29,035 bases of DNA, from the IMG/VR virus record IMGVR_UViG_3300043568_001008, positions 1 through 29,035 of that record; one strand, written 5' to 3'. Positions within the stretch are counted from its first letter, which is position 1. Every line of letters starts with the position of its first letter. Shown here piece by piece: positions 7,349 to 14,860 of this stretch. Made by a program: the position numbers and the translations under genes. Source of the DNA: a virus. The notes beneath the pieces are model-generated. The model was not told the DNA's origin and did not search any database. It saw only the letters and a program-made list of their open reading frames with translations.

Positions 7349-8769
7349 AGGTAATTTCCAAATCTTTTAAAGAATTCAGCTGGCATTTCACTATGTCCTA
7401 TATTAAGTAATACTGCATTACCTAACATTATTTTTGCCGCTTTTTTCTGACATTTAACAACCTCAGGAAATCCCCAATTACTTGGGTTATAAATCATGTG
7501 TACTCTTTTATCGTTAATGTGATATCTAAGTGAATCTTCTTTTGTTGTTGGGTCAATTAATCCAACAAACTCATATTCCCCACTTGCTGGCCACGCTTTA
7601 AGTCCACCTTGACTAAACCCTAAAATAGATTTTATAGGGGTTTTACCTAACATTCTCTTTGCCTGTGTTATATCACTTGTAAATGGTAATACTAAAATTG
7701 TTTTTTTATCTTTTAATTCTTGTGGCATTTGACTTAACATCCATTTAGGTGTTGCATAACCAACTCCACCAAAAACAACACAAGCAGTATTATCAACAGG
7801 TTTATCTGGCGTACTTAAAATACCCCCCTCAATTCTTTTCTCAAATGGTGGATTATTAGGATTTGGTTTGTCTTCGTTAATCTGTATTGTCTTTGGATCT
7901 CTATCTACATGGAATTTTTTTACATACTTTTTAAAGTCCGTCAATCCACCTCTTTTTTGAACCCATCTAACGGGATTTATATCTCTAAACCCAAATCTAC
8001 CTCCACCATCGGATAAATAAACAATACCTGTTGCAATTGAATTTAATTTAATCCCGATTTCTTGAATGACGTTAGTTTTTTGTTCTGTAGTCTCCCACGT
8101 TTCTAAAAAATTAACAATATTCTCCCTCCACAAAATATCTTTAATTTGAATATTATTTACCACCGTCTCATTCCACATACTTTCTCTATCTTCTCTATTT
8201 TTTTTAATATCGGTAAAATATTCTCTTATTTCTTTTGCATGTTCTTTAACTAAACTATCAATCAATCTATAATATTCAATTAAATCTTTTGACGGTCCTG
8301 AAGGTTCATTCATATGTCTAAACTTTTCACGAACCTCATATTCATGTTCTAATTTATTTTGAAAATCATAAGGAAAACTTCTAATGTTTACCCATCTTCT
8401 ACCTGTTTCATCGGGAGCACTCATAATATCTGTTGGTGCATCGAATTGTAAATCTCCTTCGATTTGATATAATATACCTCCTTCGGTTTGTACCCCTTTC
8501 ATGTTTTTAACCAATTCTTTATCCATAAATCTAAACGTGGATAATGATTTTCTTGTACCAACAATCTTACTCATATCATCAATACCGTGAACATCCCCGA
8601 CGTGGAATGTTGTAACTCTTTGTTTACCCCAAATGTAATTAACTAAGGATGGTGTTAATGGAACATCCATTCTAACAATATGAGATTGTACATTAGCTAA
8701 CCACTTCAGTTCATTTAACTGTTGTTGTTCAATAAGTTTTAATTGTGATTCTGTAACCTGAAGCTTCAT
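7345..8769 (-). CDS. Leader-tagged two-part protein: ART-like N-part and alpha/beta-hydrolase-like C-part
   Basis: 474 residues. The leader MKLQVTESQLKLIEQ has VTE and LIE sites. Residues 53-130 (TTFHVGDVHGID, GTRKSLSTFRF, DIMSAPDETGRRW) recall a family in T4-like phages; His56 and Ser75-Ser77 are laid out like the 173-aa ART-like protein next door, so an ADP-ribosyltransferase-like fold is a tentative idea. Residues about 335-474 resemble an alpha/beta hydrolase: ACVVFGGVGYA, nucleophile elbow GFSQGG (Ser386), GLIDPT (Asp406) and NIGHSEMP (His459) make a plausible triad. Substrate unknown. The gene sits 12 nt from its upstream neighbour, and that gap is filled by TATTTATA plus 4 nt. Confidence 0.72.
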   Translation of the reverse strand: MKLQVTESQLKLIEQQQLNELKWLANVQSHIVRMDVPLTPSLVNYIWGKQRVTTFHVGDVHGIDDMSKIVGTRKSLSTFRFMDKELVKNMKGVQTEGGILYQIEGDLQFDAPTDIMSAPDETGRRWVNIRSFPYDFQNKLEHEYEVREKFRHMNEPSGPSKDLIEYYRLIDSLVKEHAKEIREYFTDIKKNREDRESMWNETVVNNIQIKDILWRENIVNFLETWETTEQKTNVIQEIGIKLNSIATGIVYLSDGGGRFGFRDINPVRWVQKRGGLTDFKKYVKKFHVDRDPKTIQINEDKPNPNNPPFEKRIEGGILSTPDKPVDNTACVVFGGVGYATPKWMLSQMPQELKDKKTILVLPFTSDITQAKRMLGKTPIKSILGFSQGGLKAWPASGEYEFVGLIDPTTKEDSLRYHINDKRVHMIYNPSNWGFPEVVKCQKKAAKIMLGNAVLLNIGHSEMPAEFFKRFGNYL

Positions 8770-8773
8770 TAGA

Positions 8774-8781
8774 TATAAATA
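8774..8781 (-). promoter_or_regulatory. TATTTATA box in a 12-nt intergenic gap
   Basis: Coding strand TATTTATA then TCTA then the ATG at 8769. The box directly abuts the stop codon of the upstream gene (8782-8784), so the whole intergenic gap is box plus 4 nt. Confidence 0.65.
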
Positions 8782-9303
8782 TTACTTAATTCCAGATAGA
8801 TACTCATCTATCTTCTTTTGTACCTCGGGATCTTGACCTGTATAAATGATGTTTGTAATGTATTGTCTCAATGGATATATTCTATCTGTCAATACTCTTT
8901 CCTCAACCTCAGGATTTTTACGTGTACGTGGAACTGGATCCATCCATGCCTTGTTCGCAATTGTTCCATAATCAAAAGGAACCACCCTATAACGTGATTT
9001 AAGACGACTTCTATCTGCAACGAAGATTACGTTCAACATATCAGGTTTAATACGAGGACCGTCACCAGAATTACCAATAGACCCATCTGGTATAAAGTTC
9101 TTATCACGAGTAAATGAAACCATCGTTTTATGTTTGGATTGTTTTAATGTTCTATCTAAATTTAAAACCTCCTCGTATTGTTTAGATCCTTTTAACATAT
9201 TACTATTCATAATACCTAAAGCACGTTCCTCAGTGGTATGATGATAGATTGGGATTGATACCATATCTCTTAACTTCTCCAATAATATGTCTTGTAGTTT
9301 CAT
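8782..9303 (-). CDS. Leader-tagged ADP-ribosyltransferase/2'-phosphotransferase-fold-like protein
   Basis: 173 residues. The leader MKLQDILLEKLRD belongs to the MKLxDIxxE class, with LLE as a possible prohead-protease site. The body shows IYHHTTEERALGIM (His21/His22), MVSFTRDKNF (Ser63, Phe64) and PEVEERVLTD (Glu132-Glu135). This H ... S-F/T ... ExE order is what mono-ADP-ribosyltransferases and Tpt1/KptA-like folds show. I recall close relatives in T4-like phages of Proteobacteria whose first residues resemble the T4 capsid-targeting sequence. If active it could modify a host protein or nucleic acid on entry, as T4 Alt does; that is inference. The ATG overlaps the preceding small gene's stop codon by one base (TAATG). 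Confidence 0.72.
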   Translation of the reverse strand: MKLQDILLEKLRDMVSIPIYHHTTEERALGIMNSNMLKGSKQYEEVLNLDRTLKQSKHKTMVSFTRDKNFIPDGSIGNSGDGPRIKPDMLNVIFVADRSRLKSRYRVVPFDYGTIANKAWMDPVPRTRKNPEVEERVLTDRIYPLRQYITNIIYTGQDPEVQKKIDEYLSGIK

Positions 9304-9413
9304 TACCCCTTAAGTTTCTTTAAGATTTCTAAATTCTTCTTAACGATGTTTAATGATTTAACACCTGAACGTCTACTTCTCATAGCACGTGGTTTTTTTG
9401 GTCTTGTTCCCAT
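9303..9413 (-). CDS. Very small basic protein
   Basis: 36 residues, starting MGTRPKKPRAMRSRRSG and ending in LEILKKLKG, with about 14 Lys/Arg and a single acidic residue. The first half is arginine/lysine-rich and proline-containing, the second half is an amphipathic helix. It could bind DNA or RNA, or be a small packaged peptide. It has no leader and no TATTTATA box of its own; it lies 10 nt after the peptidoglycan-binding gene and overlaps the next start by one base, so it is co-transcribed and probably translationally coupled. Confidence 0.6.
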   Translation of the reverse strand: MGTRPKKPRAMRSRRSGVKSLNIVKKNLEILKKLKG

Positions 9414-9423
9414 ATATTTTGTT

Positions 9424-10068
9424 TTAGTCTTTTGAAAATAAATTATCTAACATTGCAATGTCTTCGTCTTCAGTTACGTCTTGTGCGGGTGGTGGTATGG
9501 CATTAGGTGTTAATGCTTTATATGTTTCAGGTCCAACAACACCATCTACTTTAAGACTATTCTTTTTTTGGAAGTCGGTTACTTTTTGTTTTGTTATTTT
9601 ACCGAAATAACCCGTTGGGTTTTTAAAATCTAATAATGTTTGTAGTTCTTTAACTCCTTGTGTTTTACAACCAAATTTAAGAAGACTACCATTAGTAATA
9701 TCTATTATTTGATTTGCACATGGCTTTGGTGTTTGTGGTGCTTTCTCTGTCCATTTTTCAGTTACACTATCATACGAATCTCCATCTTCAAAAACTAATT
9801 TAAAATCTGTTGTTCCTGAAGGGACAATTTCACCTGCAGTTACGGCTTTCTCATCTTTAGTTATATAATAACAATCACCTGAAGAGTAAAACCAAACTTT
9901 GTCACCATTAGATAGTATAATTTCTTTACCCTTACCAGATCGATTTGTTTTAACGTTATCCCCCCATTGATTTATAATCAATTTAAAAAATTGATTGTCT
10001 TCTTGATTAACAGTTTGTTCCACCATTTTCTTTAATTGACTCTCGGTCATTCTTATAACTTTCTTCAT
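9424..10068 (-). CDS. Leader-tagged peptidoglycan-binding protein
   Basis: 214 residues. Leader MKKVIRMTESQLKKMVEQ. Residues about 25-108 form a beta-rich region of unknown type (SNGDKVWFYSSGDCYYIT, FKLVFEDGDSYD). A Thr/Pro linker follows, then a PG_binding_1-type domain at about 128-187: GSLLKFGCKTQGVKELQTLL, GYFGKITKQKV, FQKKNSLKVDGVVGPETYKAL, the usual three-helix repeat that binds peptidoglycan. The C-terminal tail is acidic. No catalytic domain is seen. Together with the leader this suggests a virion component that contacts cell wall during entry. Confidence 0.87.
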   Translation of the reverse strand: MKKVIRMTESQLKKMVEQTVNQEDNQFFKLIINQWGDNVKTNRSGKGKEIILSNGDKVWFYSSGDCYYITKDEKAVTAGEIVPSGTTDFKLVFEDGDSYDSVTEKWTEKAPQTPKPCANQIIDITNGSLLKFGCKTQGVKELQTLLDFKNPTGYFGKITKQKVTDFQKKNSLKVDGVVGPETYKALTPNAIPPPAQDVTEDEDIAMLDNLFSKD

Positions 10069-10072
10069 ATCT

Positions 10073-10080
10073 TATAAATA
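10073..10080 (-). promoter_or_regulatory. TATTTATA box in a 12-nt intergenic gap
   Basis: TATTTATA then AGAT then the ATG at 10068; the box abuts the stop codon of the 547-aa gene (10081-10083). Confidence 0.65.
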
Positions 10081-11724
10081 TTAAATATTTTTTAATGTAT
10101 TCATTAATGATAATTTGGATTTGTTAAAATTTATTTTATCTTTATGTACAGGTTCTTTAGGTGTTTCTCTTTCCGGATAATCACCCAATGGTTTTATTTC
10201 ATTTTTCTCGACACCACCTTTCAATGCATTCTCTAATAATTTATCATATTGACCTTCTTTAAGGGTATGTGGTATACGAATCATTCCCAAACCGTAATTA
10301 TTAGTTTTAATAAATTCATTTTTTATATTATCACTTTCGTACAATATATTATAATTCATTTGTCTAGTATATTCTGATTTACCAAACGTAGGTTCAAAAT
10401 GTTGTTTTCCATCATATTCAATAAGAACATTATATTCGGGTAGATAGAAATCAAATTTTTGATTACCAAGTTCAGGATAATTCTTTTCTTTTTCAAATTT
10501 TATATCTTTCTTTCTTAATAGTTCACCAATATGTCTTTCATTTCTTGATTCCTGACATATCGGACAACCTTGTCCTGTAGAATGATTAGCTGGAGTTTGC
10601 CAAAACATTCCATGTTCTTCATCATTAGGTCCTTTAACGTGACATTCAATAGGAATTTTTGTATTTGCATTAACAAATTCTTTGTCAATATTTGGATAAG
10701 TATATTTAATAGATCTGTTAGACTGTGAGGATTCAAACGTTCTTTTGTAATTATTTAAACTATTAACCCTATCACATTCTTTACATTTAATTGACCCAAA
10801 TTTTTCAGTACTTTTCCAAATTGATGATGGAGATTTTATCACGACAGGATATGGAGTTTTCCCGTGTAAAGTACAACCAAGAGTAATTGGTGAATCACCA
10901 CCGATATAATCTGATAATAAAACAAATCTGTTACCATATAGTTCATGAATTTTATCCATGAATTTTTTTTCTTTAACCGATATTCTATTACATTCTGAAC
11001 ATAAAGGTACACCTGTGTAAAAATATTTACCCTTTACTCTTGTGACTTCTTCATTATGTTTTAAACATTTTATTTTAGTATTTCTTGATGGATTTGAATA
11101 TTCCATACCCTTCCAATCATACCAACTTATTGGAATGTGGTATAATTTCATTCTCTCTTTAACTTTTCTTATAAACTCCGCACGAGAAAGATTGGTTGGT
11201 TCTTGTTTAACAATTCCTTGTTCGTCTTTACATTTTCTACAACCAACATTTTGATATATGTGAAGTTGTGCGTTTTTTATACTTTGTTTACCATGGGGTT
11301 TTCCATCGGAACCAATTTTAGGACAATAAAAATCAAATTCATTATTAATACCTGTATATCTTCTCAAACCTGGTCTATTGTAGATATATAACGGATTTCC
11401 ATTTTCATCCTTCCATATATCTTTTACCTTACTATAAAAATCATTTTTAGTTGATTTAACATTACTTTGACTATCATCTTTCTTACACTCACCACATCCA
11501 TTTGGACCTGTACGACCTTTCAATAGATATTCAACAAGTGCAGGGAAATCAACATTATGTTTTTTACAATGAACATTTACCGTAGAGTTTTTTGTAAAGT
11601 TTTCCTGATTACCGAAATCATAAAGACTACCATTACGATAAGGAAAAAGTTCTTTCATCTTCAATAGAAAATCTTCCTTTGTTCTTGATTCGGTTCTTTC
11701 AGATATAATATCTAATAATTTCAT
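10081..11724 (-). CDS. Leader-tagged zinc-ribbon/Vsr-like nuclease (547 aa)
   Basis: Begins MKLLDIISERTES (MKLxDIxxE leader, ISE site). Several Cys/His modules follow: VHCKKHNVDF with GCGECKK, VGCRKCKDE, IKCLKHNEEV with PLCSECNR, LGCTLHGKT with IKCKECDR, and IECHVKGPN with GCPICQES. These resemble the zinc-binding DNA-recognition repeats that accompany phage Vsr/PD-(D/E)xK endonucleases. The nuclease domain lies at about residues 400-490: FDFYLPEYNVLIEYDGKQHF starts at 424, with Asp425, Glu436, Asp438 and His442 as candidate active-site residues. Freestanding homing nucleases of this type are common in phages; the capsid-type leader here is what is odd. The last 60 residues are Lys/Pro-rich. 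Confidence 0.82.
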   Translation of the reverse strand: MKLLDIISERTESRTKEDFLLKMKELFPYRNGSLYDFGNQENFTKNSTVNVHCKKHNVDFPALVEYLLKGRTGPNGCGECKKDDSQSNVKSTKNDFYSKVKDIWKDENGNPLYIYNRPGLRRYTGINNEFDFYCPKIGSDGKPHGKQSIKNAQLHIYQNVGCRKCKDEQGIVKQEPTNLSRAEFIRKVKERMKLYHIPISWYDWKGMEYSNPSRNTKIKCLKHNEEVTRVKGKYFYTGVPLCSECNRISVKEKKFMDKIHELYGNRFVLLSDYIGGDSPITLGCTLHGKTPYPVVIKSPSSIWKSTEKFGSIKCKECDRVNSLNNYKRTFESSQSNRSIKYTYPNIDKEFVNANTKIPIECHVKGPNDEEHGMFWQTPANHSTGQGCPICQESRNERHIGELLRKKDIKFEKEKNYPELGNQKFDFYLPEYNVLIEYDGKQHFEPTFGKSEYTRQMNYNILYESDNIKNEFIKTNNYGLGMIRIPHTLKEGQYDKLLENALKGGVEKNEIKPLGDYPERETPKEPVHKDKINFNKSKLSLMNTLKNI

Positions 11725-11728
11725 TATG

Positions 11729-11736
11729 TATAAATA
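11729..11736 (-). promoter_or_regulatory. TATTTATA box in a 12-nt intergenic gap
   Basis: TATTTATA then CATA then the ATG at 11724; the box abuts the stop of the 370-aa nuclease gene (11737). Confidence 0.65.
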
Positions 11737-12849
11737 TTAAACTTTAATAGTTGTGTCTCTCCATCCTTTATCAATTGGATATTTCGTACTTAAATACAAT
11801 TGGTTATTACTATCAAGACCCTTCATTAATTCTTCTTCTATGTTTTCTTTATCAAGATAACCAATACGAATAAGTTTTATGTTTTTTGCTTTTGCATATT
11901 CATTTTTTTCCCTATCGTTAAAAACTTGAGTTATGTAATCTTGGCTAATACGTGATTTTCTAAAGTGGTAAGCACCGTCAAATTCAATCAATGTATTTTG
12001 ATCTGGCAAATAAAAATCAAATGTCAATTTACGACATCCTTTTTTACTTATTCCTTTTTTACTTTTATATGAGATACAATCGTCATATTTTTTAAATGGT
12101 ATTAACTTAATATTTTTTTCAAACAATACCCGACCAATTGTTTTTTCTCCCTTCGATTCTTTACACCAAGGACATCCACGACCATTTAAATGACTATTTG
12201 GTGTTTGAGGAAAATCTCCACGTGTTGGGCTGTGTATTGGACAGGTTATCATCACTTTTATCTTTCCATTTACATAAATCACATTATCATATGTATATTT
12301 TGGTGTTCCGTCCTTATGTTGGTGTTCTTTCGTTGCTTGTGCTTTTTGAATAAACTCTTTGGTGTTAGATTTAGACGCATTTATAGCACATTTATCACAT
12401 CCAGCACCTTGTAGGTGATTAGATGGATATTGGGGAAAATCTCCATGTATTGGGCAAGTTATCATCACATTCACAAATGATCCACCATATATGACATTAT
12501 CATATGTATACTTTGGTATTTTTTTTCCATCATCATCATATAAAAAATGTATCTTTTGTGCTTTTTGAATAAACTCTTTGGCGTTAGATTTTCTACGTAT
12601 AGAATCACATTTTTTACATCCCTCTTTACCTGCTAAATGATTGTTCGGTGTTTGGGGAAAATCCCCATGTAACGGACAGGTAATGTTTACGGTTTTATTT
12701 AAACCATTCATAACCACATTATCATAAGTATATTTGTCACCGTGGACTTCCTTCGATTGTTTAACAAATTCATCCTTAGTCATTAGTTTACGACCACCAG
12801 CCTCATTCATATCAACAACACTCTCAAATATAATATCTAATAGTTTCAT
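11737..12849 (-). CDS. Leader-tagged zinc-ribbon/Vsr-like nuclease (370 aa)
   Basis: The start at 12849 is chosen over an in-frame ATG at 12888 because it gives MKLLDIIFESVVD, nearly the same leader as the neighbouring nuclease, and is preceded by TATTTATA. Three repeats follow, each with KYTYDNV, then ITCPxHGDFPQxPxxHLxGxGC and a CxxC/CxxxK end: a DUF723-like zinc-binding repeat. The nuclease domain has FDFYLPDQNTLIEFDGAYHF from residue 277, with Asp278, Glu289, Asp291 and His295. It shares the fold and order of the 547-aa gene but has tidier repeats, so the two are diverged paralogues. The product is a likely DNA-nicking or -cutting enzyme; its site is unknown. Confidence 0.83.
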   Translation of the reverse strand: MKLLDIIFESVVDMNEAGGRKLMTKDEFVKQSKEVHGDKYTYDNVVMNGLNKTVNITCPLHGDFPQTPNNHLAGKEGCKKCDSIRRKSNAKEFIQKAQKIHFLYDDDGKKIPKYTYDNVIYGGSFVNVMITCPIHGDFPQYPSNHLQGAGCDKCAINASKSNTKEFIQKAQATKEHQHKDGTPKYTYDNVIYVNGKIKVMITCPIHSPTRGDFPQTPNSHLNGRGCPWCKESKGEKTIGRVLFEKNIKLIPFKKYDDCISYKSKKGISKKGCRKLTFDFYLPDQNTLIEFDGAYHFRKSRISQDYITQVFNDREKNEYAKAKNIKLIRIGYLDKENIEEELMKGLDSNNQLYLSTKYPIDKGWRDTTIKV

Positions 12850-12856
12850 ATACACA

Positions 12857-12864
12857 TATAAATA
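12857..12864 (-). promoter_or_regulatory. TATTTATA box before the 370-aa nuclease gene
   Basis: TATTTATA then TGTGTAT then the ATG at 12849 (7 nt spacing). The 104 bp farther upstream hold GC-richer imperfect hairpins (around 12910-12960) ending in T-runs on the minus strand, perhaps a weak terminator of the gene at 12969. Confidence 0.55.
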
Positions 12865-12968
12865 TCCCACAAATATTAACGGACACAAAAAGAGAGAGAC
12901 AAATTTCGAACGGGGGTTCCGGCGTGTTAAAACAAAAAACCGTGAACGGGGTTATCGGAGGTTAGAAA

Positions 12969-13415
12969 TTAAGAACTGATCATATCAACACCGAAGTTAT
13001 CAAACTTCCTTTTATAGACAAATGATATCTCATGACCCTTATGCATCATAAATCTATCCAGATCGGTATCCCGTTGTGTTTCAAAGTTATGGAGGGTATA
13101 TTTCACCTTACCAACAACATCAAACATATAAGTAATCTCACCACCATTCTTAAGTTGTTTCTTAGTGGGATAGTCAATAACGATTGTGACGGTGTTTAAA
13201 GGGGGTAATTCGTAGGATACATCTAGGGGAGGGTAATTATCACCATGATATATCTGAACCAAGCCACGACCCTTAGACAGGGCCTTATAGACATTTACCA
13301 TCTTCTTAATCATCTTATGATCTTCTGGTGAACCATTATAACCATCTGGAACGTTACCATAGTATTTAACCCTTGGTTCATTAGTATTCTCGGTTAACAG
13401 GTCCATTAGTTTCAT
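12969..13415 (-). CDS. Leader-tagged protein of unknown function
   Basis: 148 residues from the ATG at 13415, chosen because it gives MKLMDLLTENTNE (MKLxDIxxE leader, LTE site) 3 nt after TATTTATA; an in-frame ATG 24 nt upstream would read through that box. The body has YGNVPDGYNGSPEDHK, a likely helix MIKKMVNVYKALSKG, then beta-rich segments (TVTIVIDYPTK, ITYMFDVVGKVKYTL) and ends with DNFGVDMISS. No domain recognised. It follows a copy of the 39-bp repeat. Confidence 0.78.
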   Translation of the reverse strand: MKLMDLLTENTNEPRVKYYGNVPDGYNGSPEDHKMIKKMVNVYKALSKGRGLVQIYHGDNYPPLDVSYELPPLNTVTIVIDYPTKKQLKNGGEITYMFDVVGKVKYTLHNFETQRDTDLDRFMMHKGHEISFVYKRKFDNFGVDMISS

Positions 13416-13418
13416 ATG

Positions 13419-13457
13419 TATAAATATATCGTATACCAAGATCCCCTAGGGTGGTAT
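13419..13457. repeat. 39-bp direct repeat, copy A, with TATTTATA and imperfect hairpin
   Basis: Begins with TATAAATA on the plus strand (the promoter-like box of the gene starting at 13415) and continues through GTATACCAAGA to CCTAGGGTGGTAT. It matches 14195-14233 with two mismatches. ATACCA and TGGTAT arms flank the palindrome CCTAGG, so it could form a hairpin or bind a dimer. The two copies flank the SGNH gene. Confidence 0.8.
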
Positions 13458-13466
13458 TATTTGTCT

Positions 13467-14189
13467 TTATATTATATTATTTTTTAAAATGTAATCATGT
13501 AAAATACCACCAAGAACAATATGTCCATTATTATTAAGATGCATATCATGGTAAGTTAATTTATTTTTTATGGACCATGTTAACATAGAATACTCATTAT
13601 CCACATTAAAGAAATTTCTTTTAACCAATTCTTTGTCGTTTTTTATATAGGGCCAATATAAAAATATGATTTTATTACCGGTACTTTCTACATATGACTT
13701 TAATGTATCTACATTATACAAAAGATGTTTAAAGTGTTCTTCATCATCATAGACATACATAAGATACGTTTCATACATTTTACTCAGTTCTTTATATTCC
13801 TTATCATGTATGTCGATGTTTTTAATTGGAACATCATATCCCGAAGTTACCATAATATCGTCTTTATCATATTTTATTACATTATCAATACTAATGTTAT
13901 GTATTATATGATTAATAATATTAGGTTGATAGTCTAACCAACAATTATATGAACTATGATACGTGCCCCATCTATGCGTATATGTCAATTGACATATGAA
14001 CAAGGTATCTTTTCTTTTATGAATGTTAATGTCATCATATATTTTCTTAGTTATTGAAACGTTACTTTGTCCCGCAACCGCAATGACCTCAACATCCATG
14101 TTGTAATGATTTTTTAATATCGACCCATAATCTACGCCATCATCAATCGAATAAGAACATCCCGACACTAAAATTTTTTTATTTACCAT
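13467..14189 (-). CDS. SGNH/GDSL-like protein in a repeat-flanked cassette
   Basis: 240 residues from the ATG at 14189, 5 nt after TATTTATA; a longer in-frame reading from 14342 would run through the box and the repeat and overlap the upstream gene. KKILVSGCSYSIDDG holds the GDS-like serine block, VAGQSNVS a second block, and YHDMHLNNNGHIVLGG a C-terminal Asp/His block. FICQLTYTHRWGT and YWPYIKNDK lie between. Large phages carry several such proteins of unknown substrate. It carries neither leader class, unlike almost all other genes behind a TATTTATA box. The gene lies exactly between two 39-bp direct repeats, suggesting insertion as a unit. Confidence 0.75.
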   Translation of the reverse strand: MVNKKILVSGCSYSIDDGVDYGSILKNHYNMDVEVIAVAGQSNVSITKKIYDDINIHKRKDTLFICQLTYTHRWGTYHSSYNCWLDYQPNIINHIIHNISIDNVIKYDKDDIMVTSGYDVPIKNIDIHDKEYKELSKMYETYLMYVYDDEEHFKHLLYNVDTLKSYVESTGNKIIFLYWPYIKNDKELVKRNFFNVDNEYSMLTWSIKNKLTYHDMHLNNNGHIVLGGILHDYILKNNII

Positions 14190-14194
14190 TACAT

Positions 14195-14233
14195 TATAAA
14201 TATATCGTATACCAAGAGTCCCTAGGGTGGTAT
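14195..14233. repeat. 39-bp direct repeat, copy B
   Basis: Second copy of the repeat at 13419-13457 (two mismatches). It contains TATTTATA for the gene starting at 14189 (box 14195-14202) and the TATACCA ... CCCTAGGG ... TGGTATA hairpin, and ends three bases before the stop codon of the upstream gene. Confidence 0.8.
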
Positions 14234-14235
14234 AA

Positions 14236-14757
14236 TTAATTAACGGGAGGAAATGAGTTAGGTTTTGTATAACGATAGAATATCTGTCTGAAGGAGTTAT
14301 TACCACCTTTATGTATATAATCGTTAACCTTCTCAATATCAATGTTAGATTCCTTAAATGTGGTCATTATTTTATTCTTAGCGGTTCCCATATCATTTCC
14401 TTGTGAAACGGACTCAGCACGGTTAATAACGTCATTATTACATCCTGCACCACGACTGGTGAAACCCATCCACGCTTTACCATCGGAACTCGGAGAAATG
14501 GTACAAGACCAATTAACGGTCATACCATTCACTTTAACATCCACCTTAGACACCATAGGGTTCATACCACCTTCATATAACTCTTTGAGTTTATTACCAA
14601 CGATAACATTCATATTACCAATAACCTTACCACCTGAACCTTGGAATGCGTGTAATTCATCACAGTCATTTGCGGTATATGTACCACTTACAACAACCGT
14701 GGATGATTGTTCCGTTATTATACGTCTAAGTTGTTGTTCTGATATTACGATCTTCAT
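14236..14757 (-). CDS. Leader-tagged protein of unknown function
   Basis: 173 residues from the ATG at 14757, 4 nt after TATTTATA; a longer in-frame reading would cross a terminator hairpin. MKIVISEQQLRRIITEQSS is a textbook leader of the ITE-QL class with two sites, ISE and ITE, nine residues apart. The body begins TVVVSGTYTANDCDELHAF, followed by GKVIGNMNVIVGNKLKELY and VKVNGMTVNWSCTISP, a beta-sheet pattern with three cysteines, then a helical C-terminus ending in PNSFPPVN. No family recognised. Removal of the leader at IITE would leave a compact ~155-residue domain, which is inference. Confidence 0.8.
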   Translation of the reverse strand: MKIVISEQQLRRIITEQSSTVVVSGTYTANDCDELHAFQGSGGKVIGNMNVIVGNKLKELYEGGMNPMVSKVDVKVNGMTVNWSCTISPSSDGKAWMGFTSRGAGCNNDVINRAESVSQGNDMGTAKNKIMTTFKESNIDIEKVNDYIHKGGNNSFRQIFYRYTKPNSFPPVN

Positions 14758-14761
14758 GTTA

Positions 14762-14769
14762 TATAAATA
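14762..14769 (-). promoter_or_regulatory. TATTTATA box before the 173-aa gene
   Basis: TATTTATA then TAAC then the ATG at 14757, immediately downstream of a terminator on the same strand, so the gene must be transcribed from here. Confidence 0.7.
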
Positions 14770-14771
14770 CA

Positions 14772-14806
14772 ACAAAAAAGGGATATGAGTAGCGAATTCA
14801 TATCCC
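14772..14806 (-). terminator. Rho-independent terminator of the 67-aa gene
   Basis: Minus-strand stem GGGATATGA / TCATATCCC (9 bp, 9-nt loop) followed by TTTTTTG. The 54 bp between it and the gene at 14861 also hold a small CGGGT/ACCCG hairpin. Confidence 0.82.
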
Positions 14807-14860
14807 AACGGAACGTTAACCATTCCGGTCCTAAGTCGGGTCTTCAAACCCGAGGTATCT

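Noticed and set aside
12880-12968. Possible small gene in the GC-richer gap before the 370-aa nuclease gene
   Set aside because: Open frames there are extensions from neighbouring strands without start signals; imperfect hairpins explain the composition better.
14190-14342. Longer N-terminus for the second SGNH protein, overlapping its upstream neighbour
   Set aside because: The extension reads through the 39-bp repeat and TATTTATA box; the GCSYS block is normally within about ten residues of the start.
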